A DNA stretch of 15,017 bases from Roseicyclus sp. (GCA_018401055.1 JAGYLB010000106.1:1-15017); one strand, 5' to 3'. Positions 1-8,717 are shown, counted from the first letter of the stretch. The notes: generated by a model not told the origin, from the letters alone. Program-made: numbers and translations.

Positions 1-511
1 GCACATAGACCTCCGGCCCGGCCTTGATCGCAGGAAGGGCACGGGTCGCCATCAAGATGATCTGCCCTCCCGCCGCCTCGATCGCCGCCATCTGGGTGCG
101 ATAGGCGGCGATGATCGCCTCCATGCTGGCCAGATCGCCCAACGCCATGTGATCCGTCCCCGCCCCGCAGGCCACGCGCGGGCGCATCGGATGGGCGCGG
201 GCCTCCACCATCGTACGTTCGATCAATTCCTTGGCCGTCGCCCAATCCACACCCATGCCGCGCTGCGCGGTGTCCATCGCCTCGGCCAGCCCCAGCCCCT
301 GATCCCAAAGGCCCCTGCGAAAGGCGAGCGTCGCGTCCCAATCCACCGCCGGGCGGCCCTGCCACGGGTCACGCTCGGCCAGCGGGTCGGAGATGACATG
401 CGCCGCGGCAAAGGCGGTGCGGGTCAGGGCGACGTGGGGCGCGCGCGGCACCAGCGGTTCGCCCGTCAGGCGGTAGTCTTCCAGCGTGCCGGAATAGGTC
501 GGAAGCCACAT
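1..511 (-). CDS. DUF993 family protein (dihydrodipicolinate synthase-like), N-terminal 170 codons
   Basis: The reading frame begins MWLPTYSGTLEDYRL and is open to the left window edge, so only the N-terminal part is present. Segments such as AVDWDATLAFRRGLWDQG, AEAMDTAQRGMGVDW and ACGAGTDHM match my recollection of DUF993, usually annotated as a dihydrodipicolinate-synthase-family (TIM-barrel aldolase/lyase-like) protein of unknown reaction. The family tends to occur in sugar or polyol catabolic clusters. The ATG at 511-509 follows the TGA of the upstream GMC gene after one base, and GAGGA lies 6 bases upstream as ribosome binding site, so it is translated as the last visible gene of operon II. 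The family assignment is from memory of the conserved N-terminus; the reaction is unknown. A retro-aldol or lyase step on a keto-sugar produced by the neighbouring oxidoreductases is a reasonable guess only. Confidence 0.8.
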   Translation of the reverse strand, partial: MWLPTYSGTLEDYRLTGEPLVPRAPHVALTRTAFAAAHVISDPLAERDPWQGRPAVDWDATLAFRRGLWDQGLGLAEAMDTAQRGMGVDWATAKELIERTMVEARAHPMRPRVACGAGTDHMALGDLASMEAIIAAYRTQMAAIEAAGGQIILMATRALPAIKAGPEVYV

Positions 512-512
512 C

Positions 513-2099
513 TCAGGTCCTCGCGTCTTGGCGGATCATGTCGGCGGCCTTTTCGCCGATCATGATCGCCGCGGCATTGGTGTTGGAGGAAATCACTGTC
601 GGCATGATGGAATTGTCCACCACACGCAGCCGGTCGATCCCGTTGAACCGGAGGCGCGTGTCGACGACCGCTGTAGGGTCTGCCCCCATGCGGCAGGTGC
701 CCGCGCAATGGTGCGAGGTCTTGGAATGCTCGCAGATGAAATCGTAATAGTCCTGATCGGTCCGCACATCCGGCCCGGGCAGACGCTCGGCCTTGATGTA
801 CTTGGCCAAGGGGGCTTGCGCCATAATCTCCTGCGTCAGTTTGAGGCCGCGTATCGACATCTCGCGGTCGCGGGCATCAGCGAGGTAGTTGGGGTCGATC
901 AAGGGGGCCTTGGCCGGATCGCTGGACACCAGCCGCACCGTGCCGCGTGAGCGGGGGCGCAGGTAGCAGGAATTCAGCGTCACGCCGCCCTGCGGCATCA
1001 CCGCCACGCCTTTTTCGATGCCCGTGCCAAGGCCAAGATGGAACTGGATGTCGGGCGAGCGCGCATCGGGGTCGGCATACCAAAAGCCCCCTGTCTCGAA
1101 GAGGGACGAGGCCACCGGCCCCTTGCGCGTCAGCAGATATTGCAGCCCGGCCAGTGCGGCCATGTGCGGCTTGGCATAGCGGTCATAGCTGTAAGGGCCG
1201 CTCAACTCGACGATACAATAGAGATCAAGGTGATCTTGCAGGTTCGCCCCCACCTGCGGCTGGTCCAGAACCACGGGAATGCCAAGTTCTTGCAGATGAT
1301 CCGCAGGCCCGATCCCCGACAACTGTAACAGCCGCGGCGATCCGATGGCGCCCGAGGCCAGCAGCACCTCTTGCGCGGCCATGATCCGCGTGCCGTCCAC
1401 CAGTTCCACCCCCGTCGCCCGCCCGGCCTCCACCGTGATCCGCCGCACCTGCGTGCCTGTGCGCAGGGTCAGGTTCGCCCGGCCCATGTTCGGCGCGACA
1501 TAGGCCATCGCGGCCGAGGACCGGCGGGCATTCCTTTGCGTCAGCTGGTAATAGGCCACGCCATCCTGCGTCTCGCCGTTCACGTCCATGTTCCGCGGGA
1601 TGCCCAGTGCCGCCGCCGCTTCGAAATAGGCCTCGCAGATCGGCAGCGGGGCGGCCGGTTGCGACACGCCCAAGGGGCCGCCCTTGCCATGGAAGCGGTT
1701 GTCGAAGGTATCGTTATCCTCGGCCTTGCGGAACCAGGGCAACACATCCTCGTAGCCCCAGCCGTCGCAGCCCATCTGCCGCCACTCGTCGTAATCCTGT
1801 GCATTGCCGCGGGTGTAGATCTGCGCGTTGATGGCGGATCCGCCGCCGATCACCTTGGCCTGAGTGTAGTTGAACACCCGCCCCTTCATGTGGCGCTGCG
1901 GCGCGGTCTCCCAGCCCCAGGACCCGATGCCCTTGGTCATCTTCGCAAAGCCCGCAGGCAGGTGGTAGAACGGGTGGCGGTCGCGTCCGCCCGCTTCCAG
2001 CAGCAGAACGCGCGCCGTGGGGTCTTCGGACAGTCGGCCCGCCAGCACGCAGCCGGCGCTGCCGCCGCCGATGATGATGTAATCGTAGCCTTCGGCCAT
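513..2099 (-). CDS. GMC-family FAD oxidoreductase (choline dehydrogenase / alcohol dehydrogenase type)
   Basis: Flavoprotein of 528-530 residues, the usual length for the BetA/AlkJ-like branch. The N-terminal FAD-binding motif GGGSAG is followed by LLLEAGG. GMC signature 1 is seen as AKVIGGGSAINAQIYTRG and signature 2 as SGAIGSPRLLQLSGIG. The C-terminus carries HHCAGTCRMG and SSNTNAAAIMIGEKAADMI, whose His and Asn (466 and 510 counted from the first Met) are the catalytic pair of this family. It should oxidise an alcohol to an aldehyde or ketone, passing electrons to oxygen or, more likely, to a quinone or other acceptor; the substrate is unknown. Two ATGs are possible, at 2105 and 2099. GAGGG lies 6 bases before the second but only 1 before the first, so 2099 is chosen. 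It follows the SDR gene directly and precedes the DUF993 gene by one base. Confidence 0.93.
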   Translation of the reverse strand: MAEGYDYIIIGGGSAGCVLAGRLSEDPTARVLLLEAGGRDRHPFYHLPAGFAKMTKGIGSWGWETAPQRHMKGRVFNYTQAKVIGGGSAINAQIYTRGNAQDYDEWRQMGCDGWGYEDVLPWFRKAEDNDTFDNRFHGKGGPLGVSQPAAPLPICEAYFEAAAALGIPRNMDVNGETQDGVAYYQLTQRNARRSSAAMAYVAPNMGRANLTLRTGTQVRRITVEAGRATGVELVDGTRIMAAQEVLLASGAIGSPRLLQLSGIGPADHLQELGIPVVLDQPQVGANLQDHLDLYCIVELSGPYSYDRYAKPHMAALAGLQYLLTRKGPVASSLFETGGFWYADPDARSPDIQFHLGLGTGIEKGVAVMPQGGVTLNSCYLRPRSRGTVRLVSSDPAKAPLIDPNYLADARDREMSIRGLKLTQEIMAQAPLAKYIKAERLPGPDVRTDQDYYDFICEHSKTSHHCAGTCRMGADPTAVVDTRLRFNGIDRLRVVDNSIMPTVISSNTNAAAIMIGEKAADMIRQDART

Positions 2100-2108
2100 G
2101 GTCATCCC

Positions 2109-2849
2109 TCAAAGCCGGTGAATGGACAGACCGCCATCGACCGGGACCACCGCCCCGGTGGCAAAGGCGAAATCGCCGCGCGCGAGCGGCAGAATGGTCT
2201 TCGCGATGTCTGCGGGCGTGCCCCAGCGGCGGGCAGGGACCAGACCCTCGGCGATCCGCGCGTCATAGCGGTCGGCCACCGGCGCGGTCATCGGCGTGGC
2301 GATGATGCCGGGGCGGATGTCGAAGACGCCGATGTTCTCGGGCGCCAGCCGCGCGGCGAAAGCCTGCGCCATCATCGCAGCCCCGGCCTTTGAGATGCAG
2401 TATTCCGCCCGGTCAGGCGAGACCATTGTGGCGCTGACCGAAGTGATGAAACAGATCGCGCGGTAAGGGTCTTGCGGCAGGGTGAACATCCGCCGCGCAC
2501 ATTCTTGTGCAAGAAAGAATGCCCCTCGCAGGTTCACATCCATGCAGCGGTCGAAACTGTCGGCATTCATGTCGAGCAGATCGCCCCGCACCATCGCCGG
2601 AACGCCCGAATTCGACACAAGCGTCGTCACCGGGCCAACCTCGTCCATCAGCGCGCCGACCGACGCGATATCCGCCAGATCGTGCCTGTGATACGTCGCC
2701 CCCGGCATCGCTGCCAGCGCGGCCTGCACGGCGTCGGCCTCTGGTGCGACCTCGGCGGCCAGTGCCACCTCCCAGCCCGCACCATGCAGCGCCTTTGCGA
2801 TGCCAAGCCCTATGCCCTGTTGCCCGCCTGTGATCAACGCGCGCCTCAT
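2109..2849 (-). CDS. SDR-family NAD(P)-dependent oxidoreductase (often labelled 3-ketoacyl-ACP reductase)
   Basis: Classical short-chain dehydrogenase/reductase of 246 residues. It has the nucleotide-binding motif TGGQQGIG (residues 7-14), SNSG in place of NNAG near 79-82, and the catalytic set Asn106, Ser137, Tyr150 and Lys154 (YCISK), with RPGIIATPM and a C-terminal GAVVPVDGG. The generic name 3-ketoacyl-ACP reductase is commonly attached to this subgroup, but the setting between two GMC oxidoreductases suggests a sugar or polyol dehydrogenase acting on a secondary alcohol or ketone. From memory, close relatives occur next to DUF993 and GMC genes in rhizobia. The start ATG overlaps the upstream GMC stop codon (ATGA, 4 bp) and has AGGAGG four bases before it, indicating translational coupling. 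Cofactor preference cannot be set with certainty. Confidence 0.92.
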   Translation of the reverse strand: MRRALITGGQQGIGLGIAKALHGAGWEVALAAEVAPEADAVQAALAAMPGATYHRHDLADIASVGALMDEVGPVTTLVSNSGVPAMVRGDLLDMNADSFDRCMDVNLRGAFFLAQECARRMFTLPQDPYRAICFITSVSATMVSPDRAEYCISKAGAAMMAQAFAARLAPENIGVFDIRPGIIATPMTAPVADRYDARIAEGLVPARRWGTPADIAKTILPLARGDFAFATGAVVPVDGGLSIHRL

Positions 2850-4321
2850 GCCGCCTCCTGCGCAATCCGATCCGCCTGCCGCAGCGCCAGCGCCGCGATG
2901 GTCAGCGACGGGTTCACCGCCGCCGAGGTCGGCAACAGCGACGCGTCGCAGATCCAGAGATTGGGGTGATCGTGACAGCGCCCAAACGTGTCCGTCACGC
3001 TGGCCCCCGGGTCATCGCCCAACCGCGCCGTGCCGCATTGATGCGAGGGGGTGGAGCGGTCGAAGGCCTTGGCCAGCACCACCGGAAAGCCCGCCCGCCG
3101 CAGCGCCAGTTTCAGGGTCGCGACCAGCGCCTCATGCGCCTCCCAGTTCGACCGTTTCCAATCCAGCACGATTTCCCCGCCCTTTACCGTCACGCGGCTT
3201 AAGGGATCGGGCAGATCCTCGGACATGGCATAGAAGTCGATGGCGCGGTCCGCGATCACCCGGGCAATCGGCCTCGGCAACCCGGTCTGCGCTGCAAGGA
3301 TGGGCGCCGAGACACGACCCAGAAGCTGCACGTTGCCCAGCGGTTCGCCCTGTGGCCCGCCGGTCAGATACCAGTCGTTGATCTGCAAGGTCTTTTGGTA
3401 GACCGACCGGTTCCGCCGCCCCGACAGCGCCAGGACGGCCGAGGCATTGTGGTTCATGAAATTCCGCCCCACCTGATCGGAGCGGTTGGCCAGCCCGCGC
3501 GGATGGGCCTCATCCGCCGAGCGCAGCAGCAGGGCCGCTGTCATCACCGCGCCTGCCGCCAGAACGATGCGCGCCGCACTCATCGGTCCCGCGCTGGTCA
3601 GCAGGCGCGTGATGCGGCCGTCCTGAACCTCCAGCCTTTCGACCGTCACATCGGTTCGCAGCTTCACATTTGGGTGCTGCAAGGCAAGCGCCAGCGCCGC
3701 TGTTTCAGCATCGAGCTTGCCGCCGGTCGTGTCCGGGAACGCATCCCAAGGTGTCGCCGCGCGCGCAAGCCAGCGGTCGAGATCGACAGCCAGAGGCAGG
3801 GGCGAAGGGTGCAGGCCAACGCCCCGCAAGCGCCGGTCCAGATCGGCAATCGCCGGTTCATGCGGCACCGGAACAAAGGGATAGGGCGCGCCATGGGGCG
3901 GCTCGGTCGGATCAAGGTCGGCCGCGCCCCGCACCTGATAGAGCGCCTCGGCCTTGTCATACCAAGGCGCGAGCGTTGCGTAAGCAAAGGGCCAGCCGGG
4001 CGTCGTGCCGCCCATGTGGCGCACGGGCGCGAAATCCGCCGCGCGGTAGCGCAGCATCACCGCACCGTAGAACTTGGAATTGCCACCGACAAAGGCATAA
4101 TTGCCGGGGTTGAACAGCGCGCCCTCGGGCGTCAGCCAGCTTTCCTTTGGCCGGAAATGCCCATGGGCAAAGATCGCGACCGGGTCGCGCGCCTGCGGGC
4201 AATCAGCCAAACGCTCGCCACGCTCGAGGATCAGAATGCGCAGCCCCGACGGCGCCAGCCCTGCGGCCAGCGTCGCGCCCCCCATGCCGGAGCCGACGAT
4301 GATGATATCGGCGTTGCTCAT
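2846..4321 (-). CDS. GMC-family FAD oxidoreductase, pyranose-oxidase/BetA-like
   Basis: First gene of operon II, 491 residues from the ATG at 4321, where the protein starts MSNADIIIVGSGMGG. A longer open frame continues upstream but would place 32 unlikely residues before the Rossmann strand and would begin upstream of the proposed promoter, so the internal ATG is preferred; GGGAGGGG lies about 10 bases upstream. Seen: FAD motif GSGMGGATLA, LILERGE, the substrate/FAD loop YAFVGGNSKFYGAVMLRY, AARIVLAAGAV, and the C-terminal SHQCGTARLG and AAVNPSLTIAALALR, giving a His (about 427) and Asn (about 470) pair as in pyranose 2-oxidase and related sugar oxidoreductases. The likely role is oxidation of a ring hydroxyl of a sugar or polyol to a ketone. 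It differs markedly from the second GMC protein of the operon. No signal peptide is seen. Confidence 0.9.
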   Translation of the reverse strand: MSNADIIIVGSGMGGATLAAGLAPSGLRILILERGERLADCPQARDPVAIFAHGHFRPKESWLTPEGALFNPGNYAFVGGNSKFYGAVMLRYRAADFAPVRHMGGTTPGWPFAYATLAPWYDKAEALYQVRGAADLDPTEPPHGAPYPFVPVPHEPAIADLDRRLRGVGLHPSPLPLAVDLDRWLARAATPWDAFPDTTGGKLDAETAALALALQHPNVKLRTDVTVERLEVQDGRITRLLTSAGPMSAARIVLAAGAVMTAALLLRSADEAHPRGLANRSDQVGRNFMNHNASAVLALSGRRNRSVYQKTLQINDWYLTGGPQGEPLGNVQLLGRVSAPILAAQTGLPRPIARVIADRAIDFYAMSEDLPDPLSRVTVKGGEIVLDWKRSNWEAHEALVATLKLALRRAGFPVVLAKAFDRSTPSHQCGTARLGDDPGASVTDTFGRCHDHPNLWICDASLLPTSAAVNPSLTIAALALRQADRIAQEAA

Positions 4322-4359
4322 CCGCTCACGATCCCCTCCCTGCTGCCTTCTCATAGCTA

Positions 4360-4377
4360 TTGGATCGTTCCAATTCC
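4360..4377 (-). promoter_or_regulatory. Operator C: LacI-type quasi-palindrome upstream of operon II
   Basis: On the plus strand the core 4360-4373 reads TTGGATCGTTCCAA, a 14-bp quasi-palindrome (six of seven pairs match) with a central CG, as is typical of LacI-family operators. With the flanking TTCC it forms an 18-bp element repeated at 14860-14877 with only two differences, both inside the core and compensating by symmetry. It lies 39 bases upstream of the GMC start codon and just beyond the terminator of the ABC operon. It is probably the binding site of a sugar-responsive repressor. The weak promoter elements around it (TTGTGC and CAATAG on the minus strand) are tentative. Confidence 0.7.
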
Positions 4378-4382
4378 AGCAC

Positions 4383-4415
4383 AAAAAGACGCCCGCGGCC
4401 ATTCGGCGCGCGGGC
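4383..4415 (-). terminator. Rho-independent terminator of the ABC transporter operon
   Basis: On the minus strand, just after the expected end of the ATPase gene (TGA at 4424-4422), a GC-rich hairpin has a stem of GCCCGCG (4415-4409) and CGCGGGC (4397-4391), with extra pairing possible in the loop. It is followed by a run of five T residues (4387-4383). This is a standard intrinsic terminator layout and separates the transporter operon from operon II. Confidence 0.85.
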
Positions 4416-4421
4416 ATTTTG

Positions 4422-5538
4422 TCAGATGATCCGCTCTTCCGTCTTGGGGTCGAACAGCACCGCCTTGTCCATGTTCACCGCGAAATCGAACGGCTGGCCC
4501 GAGCGCACATCGGCATCGGCCCGCATCCGCGCGATACAATCCTTGCCTAGCCAAGGTCATGGTCACGAAGGTGTCGGCCCCTGCTGGTTCGGTGACGCCC
4601 ACCGTATTCGTCAAGGCCTGCACATTGCGCGCGTTGCGGTCCGCACCCTCGGGGTCGGTGATCGCCTCGGGGCGGATGCCAAGCATCACCTCGCGCCCCT
4701 TGTAGGCGGCATAGGCGGCGGGCGCATTCTCGATCCTCAGCGCGCGCTCCTGCCCATCGGCGCCTTGCATCACGGCATGGAGCGCGCCGTTGCGATCCTC
4801 AAGCCGCACGGTCAGCACGTTCATCGCCGGGCTGCCCATGAAGGTCGCGACAAACAGGTTGGCGGGGTTGTCGTAGATCTCCTTGGGGGTGCCAAGCTGC
4901 TGCACATAGCCATTGTACATCACCGCAATCCGCGTCGACAGCGTCATCGCCTCGATCTGGTCATGGGTGACGTAGACGATGGTGGTGCCGAGCTTCTGGT
5001 GCAGTTTCTTGATCTCGGTCCGCATGTCGACACGCAGTTTCGCGTCGAGGTTCGACAGCGGTTCGTCGAACAAGAACACATCGGGGTTGCGCACCAGCGC
5101 GCGGCCCATGGCGACTCGCTGGCGCTGGCCGCCCGACAATTGGCCGGGCTTGCGTGTCAGCAGGTTCTCGATCTGCAAGAGCTTGGCGACATCGGCCATG
5201 GCCTTGTCGCGTTCCGGCTTTGGCGTGCCGTGCATCTCGAGGCCGAAGGTGATGTTCTGGCCCACCGTCATGTTGGGGTAGAGCGCGTAGGATTGGAACA
5301 CCATGGCGATGTTGCGGCGCGACGGATGCACGCCGTTCATCACGCGGTCCTTGATCTTGATCTCGCCCGAGGAAATCCCCTCCAGCCCCGCGATCATGTT
5401 CAGAAGCGTGGACTTGCCGCAGCCCGACGGGCCGACGAGGACAAGGAATTCGCCCTCCTGAACGGAAATGTCGACCTTATGGAGGACCTCGACCGCGCCG
5501 TAGGACTTGGTGACATTGTTGATGTCGAGAAAGCCCAT
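4422..5538 (-). CDS. ABC transporter ATP-binding protein (MalK/UgpC type), frameshifted near the 3' end
   Basis: ATPase of a carbohydrate ABC importer. Seen: Walker [10 protein letters not shown] (36-44), Q-loop Gln82, signature LSGGQ (134-138), Walker B VFLFDEP (154-160), D-loop SNLD and H-loop His192, then the OB-fold regulatory domain ([17 protein letters not shown]). After Ala330 the frame is broken: one extra base (T on the plus strand, 4548) turns the expected [19 protein letters not shown] into unrelated sequence. Removing it restores a normal 371-residue protein ending DPKTEERII with TGA at 4424-4422, right before the terminator. As given, the shifted frame has no stop until 4357, beyond the terminator. 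The nucleotide-binding domain is intact; only the last 42 residues are affected. The start ATG follows the permease TAA by 4 bases with AAAGGA upstream. Substrate specificity is set by the binding protein, not by this subunit. Confidence 0.9.
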
Positions 5539-5542
5539 CAGC

Positions 5543-6424
5543 TTATCCTTTCACAGAGCCAGCCATCAGACCGCGCACGAAATAGCGGCCCGCGACGATA
5601 TAGACGAGAAGCGTGGGGGCGGCGGCCATGATGGCGCCTGCGAAATGCACGTTGTATTCGCGCACCCCCGTGGAGGAATTGACGAGGTTGTTGAGCGCCA
5701 CCGTCATCGGTGCAGCACCGCCGCTGGCGAAGGACGCGCCGAACAGGAAGTCGTTCCAGATGTTGGTGAACTGCCAGATGAAGCTGACCGCGATGATCGG
5801 GCCCGATGACGGCAGCATGATCCGCCAGAAGATCTGGAAGAATCCCGCCCCGTCGATCTGCGCTGCGCGCACCAGCTCCGTCGGAAAGGCGGCGTAGTAG
5901 TTGCGGAAATAGAGAGTGGTGAACCCGATACCGTAGACGAAATGCACAAGGATCAGGCCCGGCGTCGTGCCCGCGATATCAAGTATCCCAAGGATGCGGG
6001 CCATCGGGATCAGCACGATCTGGAACGGGATGAAGCACGAAAACAGCAAGAGCCCGAAGATGATGGTGGCGCCCCGGAAATGCCATTTGGTCAGGACATA
6101 GCCGTTCAGCGCGCCCACGATGGTCGACAGCAGAACAGCAGGAACCGCCATCACGATCGAGTTGATGAAATAGGGGCGCAGGCCCGTCGGCTCGACCCCG
6201 ATCTGCGCCGTCGACCATGCCGACAGCCAGGGCGCGATGGTCCAGTCGCGGGGCAGGGCGATCATGTTGCCGCCGGTGATCTCGGACAGCGGTTTGAGCG
6301 AATTGATCAACATAATCCCGAAGGGCAGCAGGTAGAACAGCGCGAAGAGGATGAGGATGAGATAGATCAGCGCCCGCGCAAAGCCCGAGGACCGCATGGC
6401 GTTCTCAGTGGAGGCTGCGGCCAT
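5543..6424 (-). CDS. Carbohydrate ABC transporter permease (MalG/UgpE type)
   Basis: Inner-membrane permease of 293 residues, the usual size for the second permease of a CUT1-type importer. Hydrophobic segments are clear: residues about 18-42 ([19 protein letters not shown]), 85-110, 118-140, 152-172 and two near the C-terminus. The EAA loop that docks on the ATPase is seen as [20 protein letters not shown], around residues 183-205. The ATG at 6424 overlaps the stop codon of the preceding permease (TGATG). A GTG one codon earlier (6427) would give a GTGA overlap and one extra residue; ATG is preferred. It should pair with the upstream permease as a heterodimer, served by the ATPase encoded 4 bases downstream. 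Confidence 0.95.
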   Translation of the reverse strand: MAAASTENAMRSSGFARALIYLILILFALFYLLPFGIMLINSLKPLSEITGGNMIALPRDWTIAPWLSAWSTAQIGVEPTGLRPYFINSIVMAVPAVLLSTIVGALNGYVLTKWHFRGATIIFGLLLFSCFIPFQIVLIPMARILGILDIAGTTPGLILVHFVYGIGFTTLYFRNYYAAFPTELVRAAQIDGAGFFQIFWRIMLPSSGPIIAVSFIWQFTNIWNDFLFGASFASGGAAPMTVALNNLVNSSTGVREYNVHFAGAIMAAAPTLLVYIVAGRYFVRGLMAGSVKG

Positions 6425-7323
6425 CACTTCTTCTCCCGCAGTTCGGCATAGAGGTAGGGCACCATGATCGCGGCGATGGTCATAAGCATGATGACCGCAG
6501 AGGCCGCACCGATCCCCATCTGGTTGCGCGTGAAGGTGTAGGAATACATGAAGGTCGCAGGCAGCGCCGTGGCATTGCCGGGGCCCCCGCCCGTCAAGGC
6601 GATGACAAGGTCATAGGACTTGATCGCCAGATGGCTCAGGATGACGAAGGCCGACAGGAAGGCCGGGCGCAGCTGCGGCAGGATGATCCGGCGATACATC
6701 TGGAAATTCGACGCGCCATCCATCTGCGCGGCCTTCAGGATCTCGTTGTCGATCCCGCGCAGGCCAGCCAGAAACATCGCCATGACGAAGCCAGAGGATT
6801 GCCAGACCGCGGCGATGACGATGGTGTAGATCGCCATCTCGCGGTCCTTGATCCAGTTGAAAGTAAAGCTTTCCCATCCCCAGAGGTTCATCGTGTTCTC
6901 AAGCCCGATGGCTGGATCGAGCATCCATTTCCACGCCGTGCCGGTCACGATGAAGGACAGCGCCATCGGATACAGGAAGATCGGGCGCAACACGCCCTCG
7001 CCGCGGATCTTCTGGTCGAGCAAGATGGCCAGCGTCAGGCCGATCAGCGTGCAGATGATGATGTAGAGCGAGGCGAAGATCGCCAGATTGGACAGCGCGA
7101 TGTTCCATTCGCGGACCCGGAACAGGCGCTCGTAATTCTCGAGGCCTACCCAGTTGTAGGACGGCAGCATCCGGCTGTCGGTAAAGCTGAGGTAGATGGT
7201 GAAGGCGATGAAGCCGTAGACGAAGATCAGCATCACCGCGAGGGATGGCGACAGCACCAGCTTTGGCAGCCATGTCTGCAGACGTGTGCGGAAATCCACG
7301 CCCGTATCGGTCGTTGCGGCCAT
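6424..7323 (-). CDS. Carbohydrate ABC transporter permease (MalF/UgpA type)
   Basis: Inner-membrane permease of 299 residues with about six transmembrane segments: about 22-46, 75-101 (LAIFASLYIIICTLIGLTLA), 112-133, 165-187, 222-242 and 268-292. The EAA loop is EILKAAQMDGASNFQMYRRI, residues about 194-216, followed by LPQLRPA. TGGGPGNATALP, typical of sugar permeases, lies near residue 245. The start ATG at 7323 is preceded by GGGAGGGGG. It lies 94 bases downstream of the binding-protein gene, separated by a strong hairpin, and overlaps the next permease. With that permease it forms the membrane channel of the importer. Confidence 0.95.
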   Translation of the reverse strand: MAATTDTGVDFRTRLQTWLPKLVLSPSLAVMLIFVYGFIAFTIYLSFTDSRMLPSYNWVGLENYERLFRVREWNIALSNLAIFASLYIIICTLIGLTLAILLDQKIRGEGVLRPIFLYPMALSFIVTGTAWKWMLDPAIGLENTMNLWGWESFTFNWIKDREMAIYTIVIAAVWQSSGFVMAMFLAGLRGIDNEILKAAQMDGASNFQMYRRIILPQLRPAFLSAFVILSHLAIKSYDLVIALTGGGPGNATALPATFMYSYTFTRNQMGIGAASAVIMLMTIAAIMVPYLYAELREKK

Positions 7324-7374
7324 GGCCCCCTCCCATTTCTGATGGCTGACCCGCGACCCGAAGGCGCGGAAGGT

Positions 7375-7405
7375 GGACCGGCCCTGCGCGCGGCAGAGCC
7401 GGTCC
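7375..7405 (-). promoter_or_regulatory. Intercistronic hairpin between binding-protein and permease genes
   Basis: A perfect 8-bp inverted repeat GGACCGGC (7375-7382) and GCCGGTCC (7398-7405) is extended inward by CTGC/GCAG (7384-7387 and 7393-7396) after a single mismatch, leaving a five-base loop. No T run follows on the minus strand, so it is not a standard terminator. In many importer operons such a structure protects the binding-protein message from 3' decay or limits downstream expression, making binding protein exceed permease. That role is inferred here. Confidence 0.65.
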
Positions 7406-7417
7406 GGATGGCGCAGA

Positions 7418-8668
7418 TTACTGCGCGATCTCGACGGCGGTGACCAGTTCCGCAGCTGCGGTCTCGGCGTCGTACTCGCCGTTGAAATGCGCGGTGATCA
7501 CGTCATACATCGCGTTCTGGGTCGAGGGGTTGTTGGCATGGCCATGCGCCATCGACCCGAACAGGCCGCCGCTTGCAGCCGCTTCGGCCAGTTGCGCCAT
7601 CCCAAGCTGTCCGCAGGCGTCAAACGCATCCGACGGGATGTCAGTGCGCGCAGGCACCGAGCCCTTGACGAGGTTGAAGGTCACCTGGAACTCGGGGCTC
7701 ATCACGGCGCTGGCCATGGCAAGCTGCGAGGCCTGAGCCGATGCATCCGACACGTTGAACATGGCGAACTGGTCCGAGTTGAAGGTCACGGTGCCTTCGG
7801 TGCCCGGCACGCGGAAGCACTGGAATTCGTTGCCGGCGGTCAGGCCTGCGTTGACGAATTCACCCTTGGCCCAGTCACCCATGATCTGGAACAGCGCTTC
7901 GCCATTGATGACCATGGCCGAGGCCAGGTTCCAGTCGCGGCCCGAGAAGTTGTCATCGACGAAACCGCGCAGAGTTTCCATACGCTGGAACGCTTCGACC
8001 ATCTGTGCGGACCCCAGCGCTTCGGGGTCCAGATCGACCATAGAGGCCTGATAGAACTCGGGTCCGCCGACACCCATCACCATCGATTCGAACACGGTCG
8101 CGTCCTGCCAGGCCTGGCCGCCATGGGCCAGCGCGACATATCCCGCAGCCTTGGCCGCTTCCATCGCGGCGACGAATTCTTCCCAGGTCGTCGGCTGGGT
8201 GATGCCAAGCTCAGCCATCAACGCGGTGTTGGCCCAGACCCAGTTGGTCGAGTGGACGTTCACCGGCGCTGCAACCCAGCTGCCCTCGTAGGTCGAGAAC
8301 GCCTGCAGCGCGGCCGGCACCACATCGGCCCAGCCCTGTTCGGCGGCCAGCGCATCAAGGTTGGCCAGCGCGCCCTCTGCCGCCCAATCCTGGATCGAGA
8401 AGCCCAGCATCTGCACGGCGGTCGGCGGGTTGCCTGCGGTGACGCGGGCGCGCAGCACGGTCATGGCATCCGAGCCGCCACCGCCTGCCACCGGCATGTC
8501 CTGCCAGCCGATGCCGCCCGTGGCCAACGTGTCGCGCAGCGTGCCCACGGCAGCAGCTTCGCCGCCGGATGTCCACCAATGCAGCACTTCCACCTCTTGC
8601 GCCGCGACCGTGGTGGTCGACAGCGCCAGCACGGCGGCCGACATGTAGAGTTTCTGTGTCATGGTCAT
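7418..8668 (-). CDS. Carbohydrate ABC transporter substrate-binding protein (GtsA-like)
   Basis: Periplasmic solute-binding protein of 416 residues. Residues 1-23 form a Sec signal peptide with an Ala-rich cleavage site (TTTVAA before QEVEV). The mature start [17 protein letters not shown], followed by [50 protein letters not shown] and MGDWAKGEF, matches the glucose/mannose-type GtsA branch of COG1653. Trp31-Trp32 and other tryptophans are likely sugar-stacking residues. There are exactly two cysteines in the mature protein (about 284 and 352), which suggests a disulphide. The ATG at 8668 is chosen because GGAGG lies 9 bases upstream; a second ATG two codons later is too far. It is the first gene of the transporter operon. 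The ligand could be a hexose or a relative such as an anhydrohexitol; sequence alone does not decide. Confidence 0.93.
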   Translation of the reverse strand: MTMTQKLYMSAAVLALSTTTVAAQEVEVLHWWTSGGEAAAVGTLRDTLATGGIGWQDMPVAGGGGSDAMTVLRARVTAGNPPTAVQMLGFSIQDWAAEGALANLDALAAEQGWADVVPAALQAFSTYEGSWVAAPVNVHSTNWVWANTALMAELGITQPTTWEEFVAAMEAAKAAGYVALAHGGQAWQDATVFESMVMGVGGPEFYQASMVDLDPEALGSAQMVEAFQRMETLRGFVDDNFSGRDWNLASAMVINGEALFQIMGDWAKGEFVNAGLTAGNEFQCFRVPGTEGTVTFNSDQFAMFNVSDASAQASQLAMASAVMSPEFQVTFNLVKGSVPARTDIPSDAFDACGQLGMAQLAEAAASGGLFGSMAHGHANNPSTQNAMYDVITAHFNGEYDAETAAAELVTAVEIAQ

Positions 8669-8717
8669 GATTAGGTTCCTCCCTTGGTGACCAACGCCCT
8701 TGACGGGCTCTGCAGAA

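Noticed and set aside
1371..2393. Plus-strand open frame of 340 codons spanning the second GMC gene and the SDR
   Set aside because: It crosses the boundary of two well-supported minus-strand genes and shows no family motif.
4360..5631. Long plus-strand open frame (423 codons) opposite the ATPase gene
   Set aside because: It mirrors the conserved ATPase gene and has no recognisable domain; long antisense frames are common in GC-rich DNA.
7373..8674. Long plus-strand open frame (433 codons) opposite the binding-protein gene
   Set aside because: The minus strand encodes a clear signal peptide and family-wide motifs; the plus frame is rich in Arg, His and Gly, as expected of a shadow.
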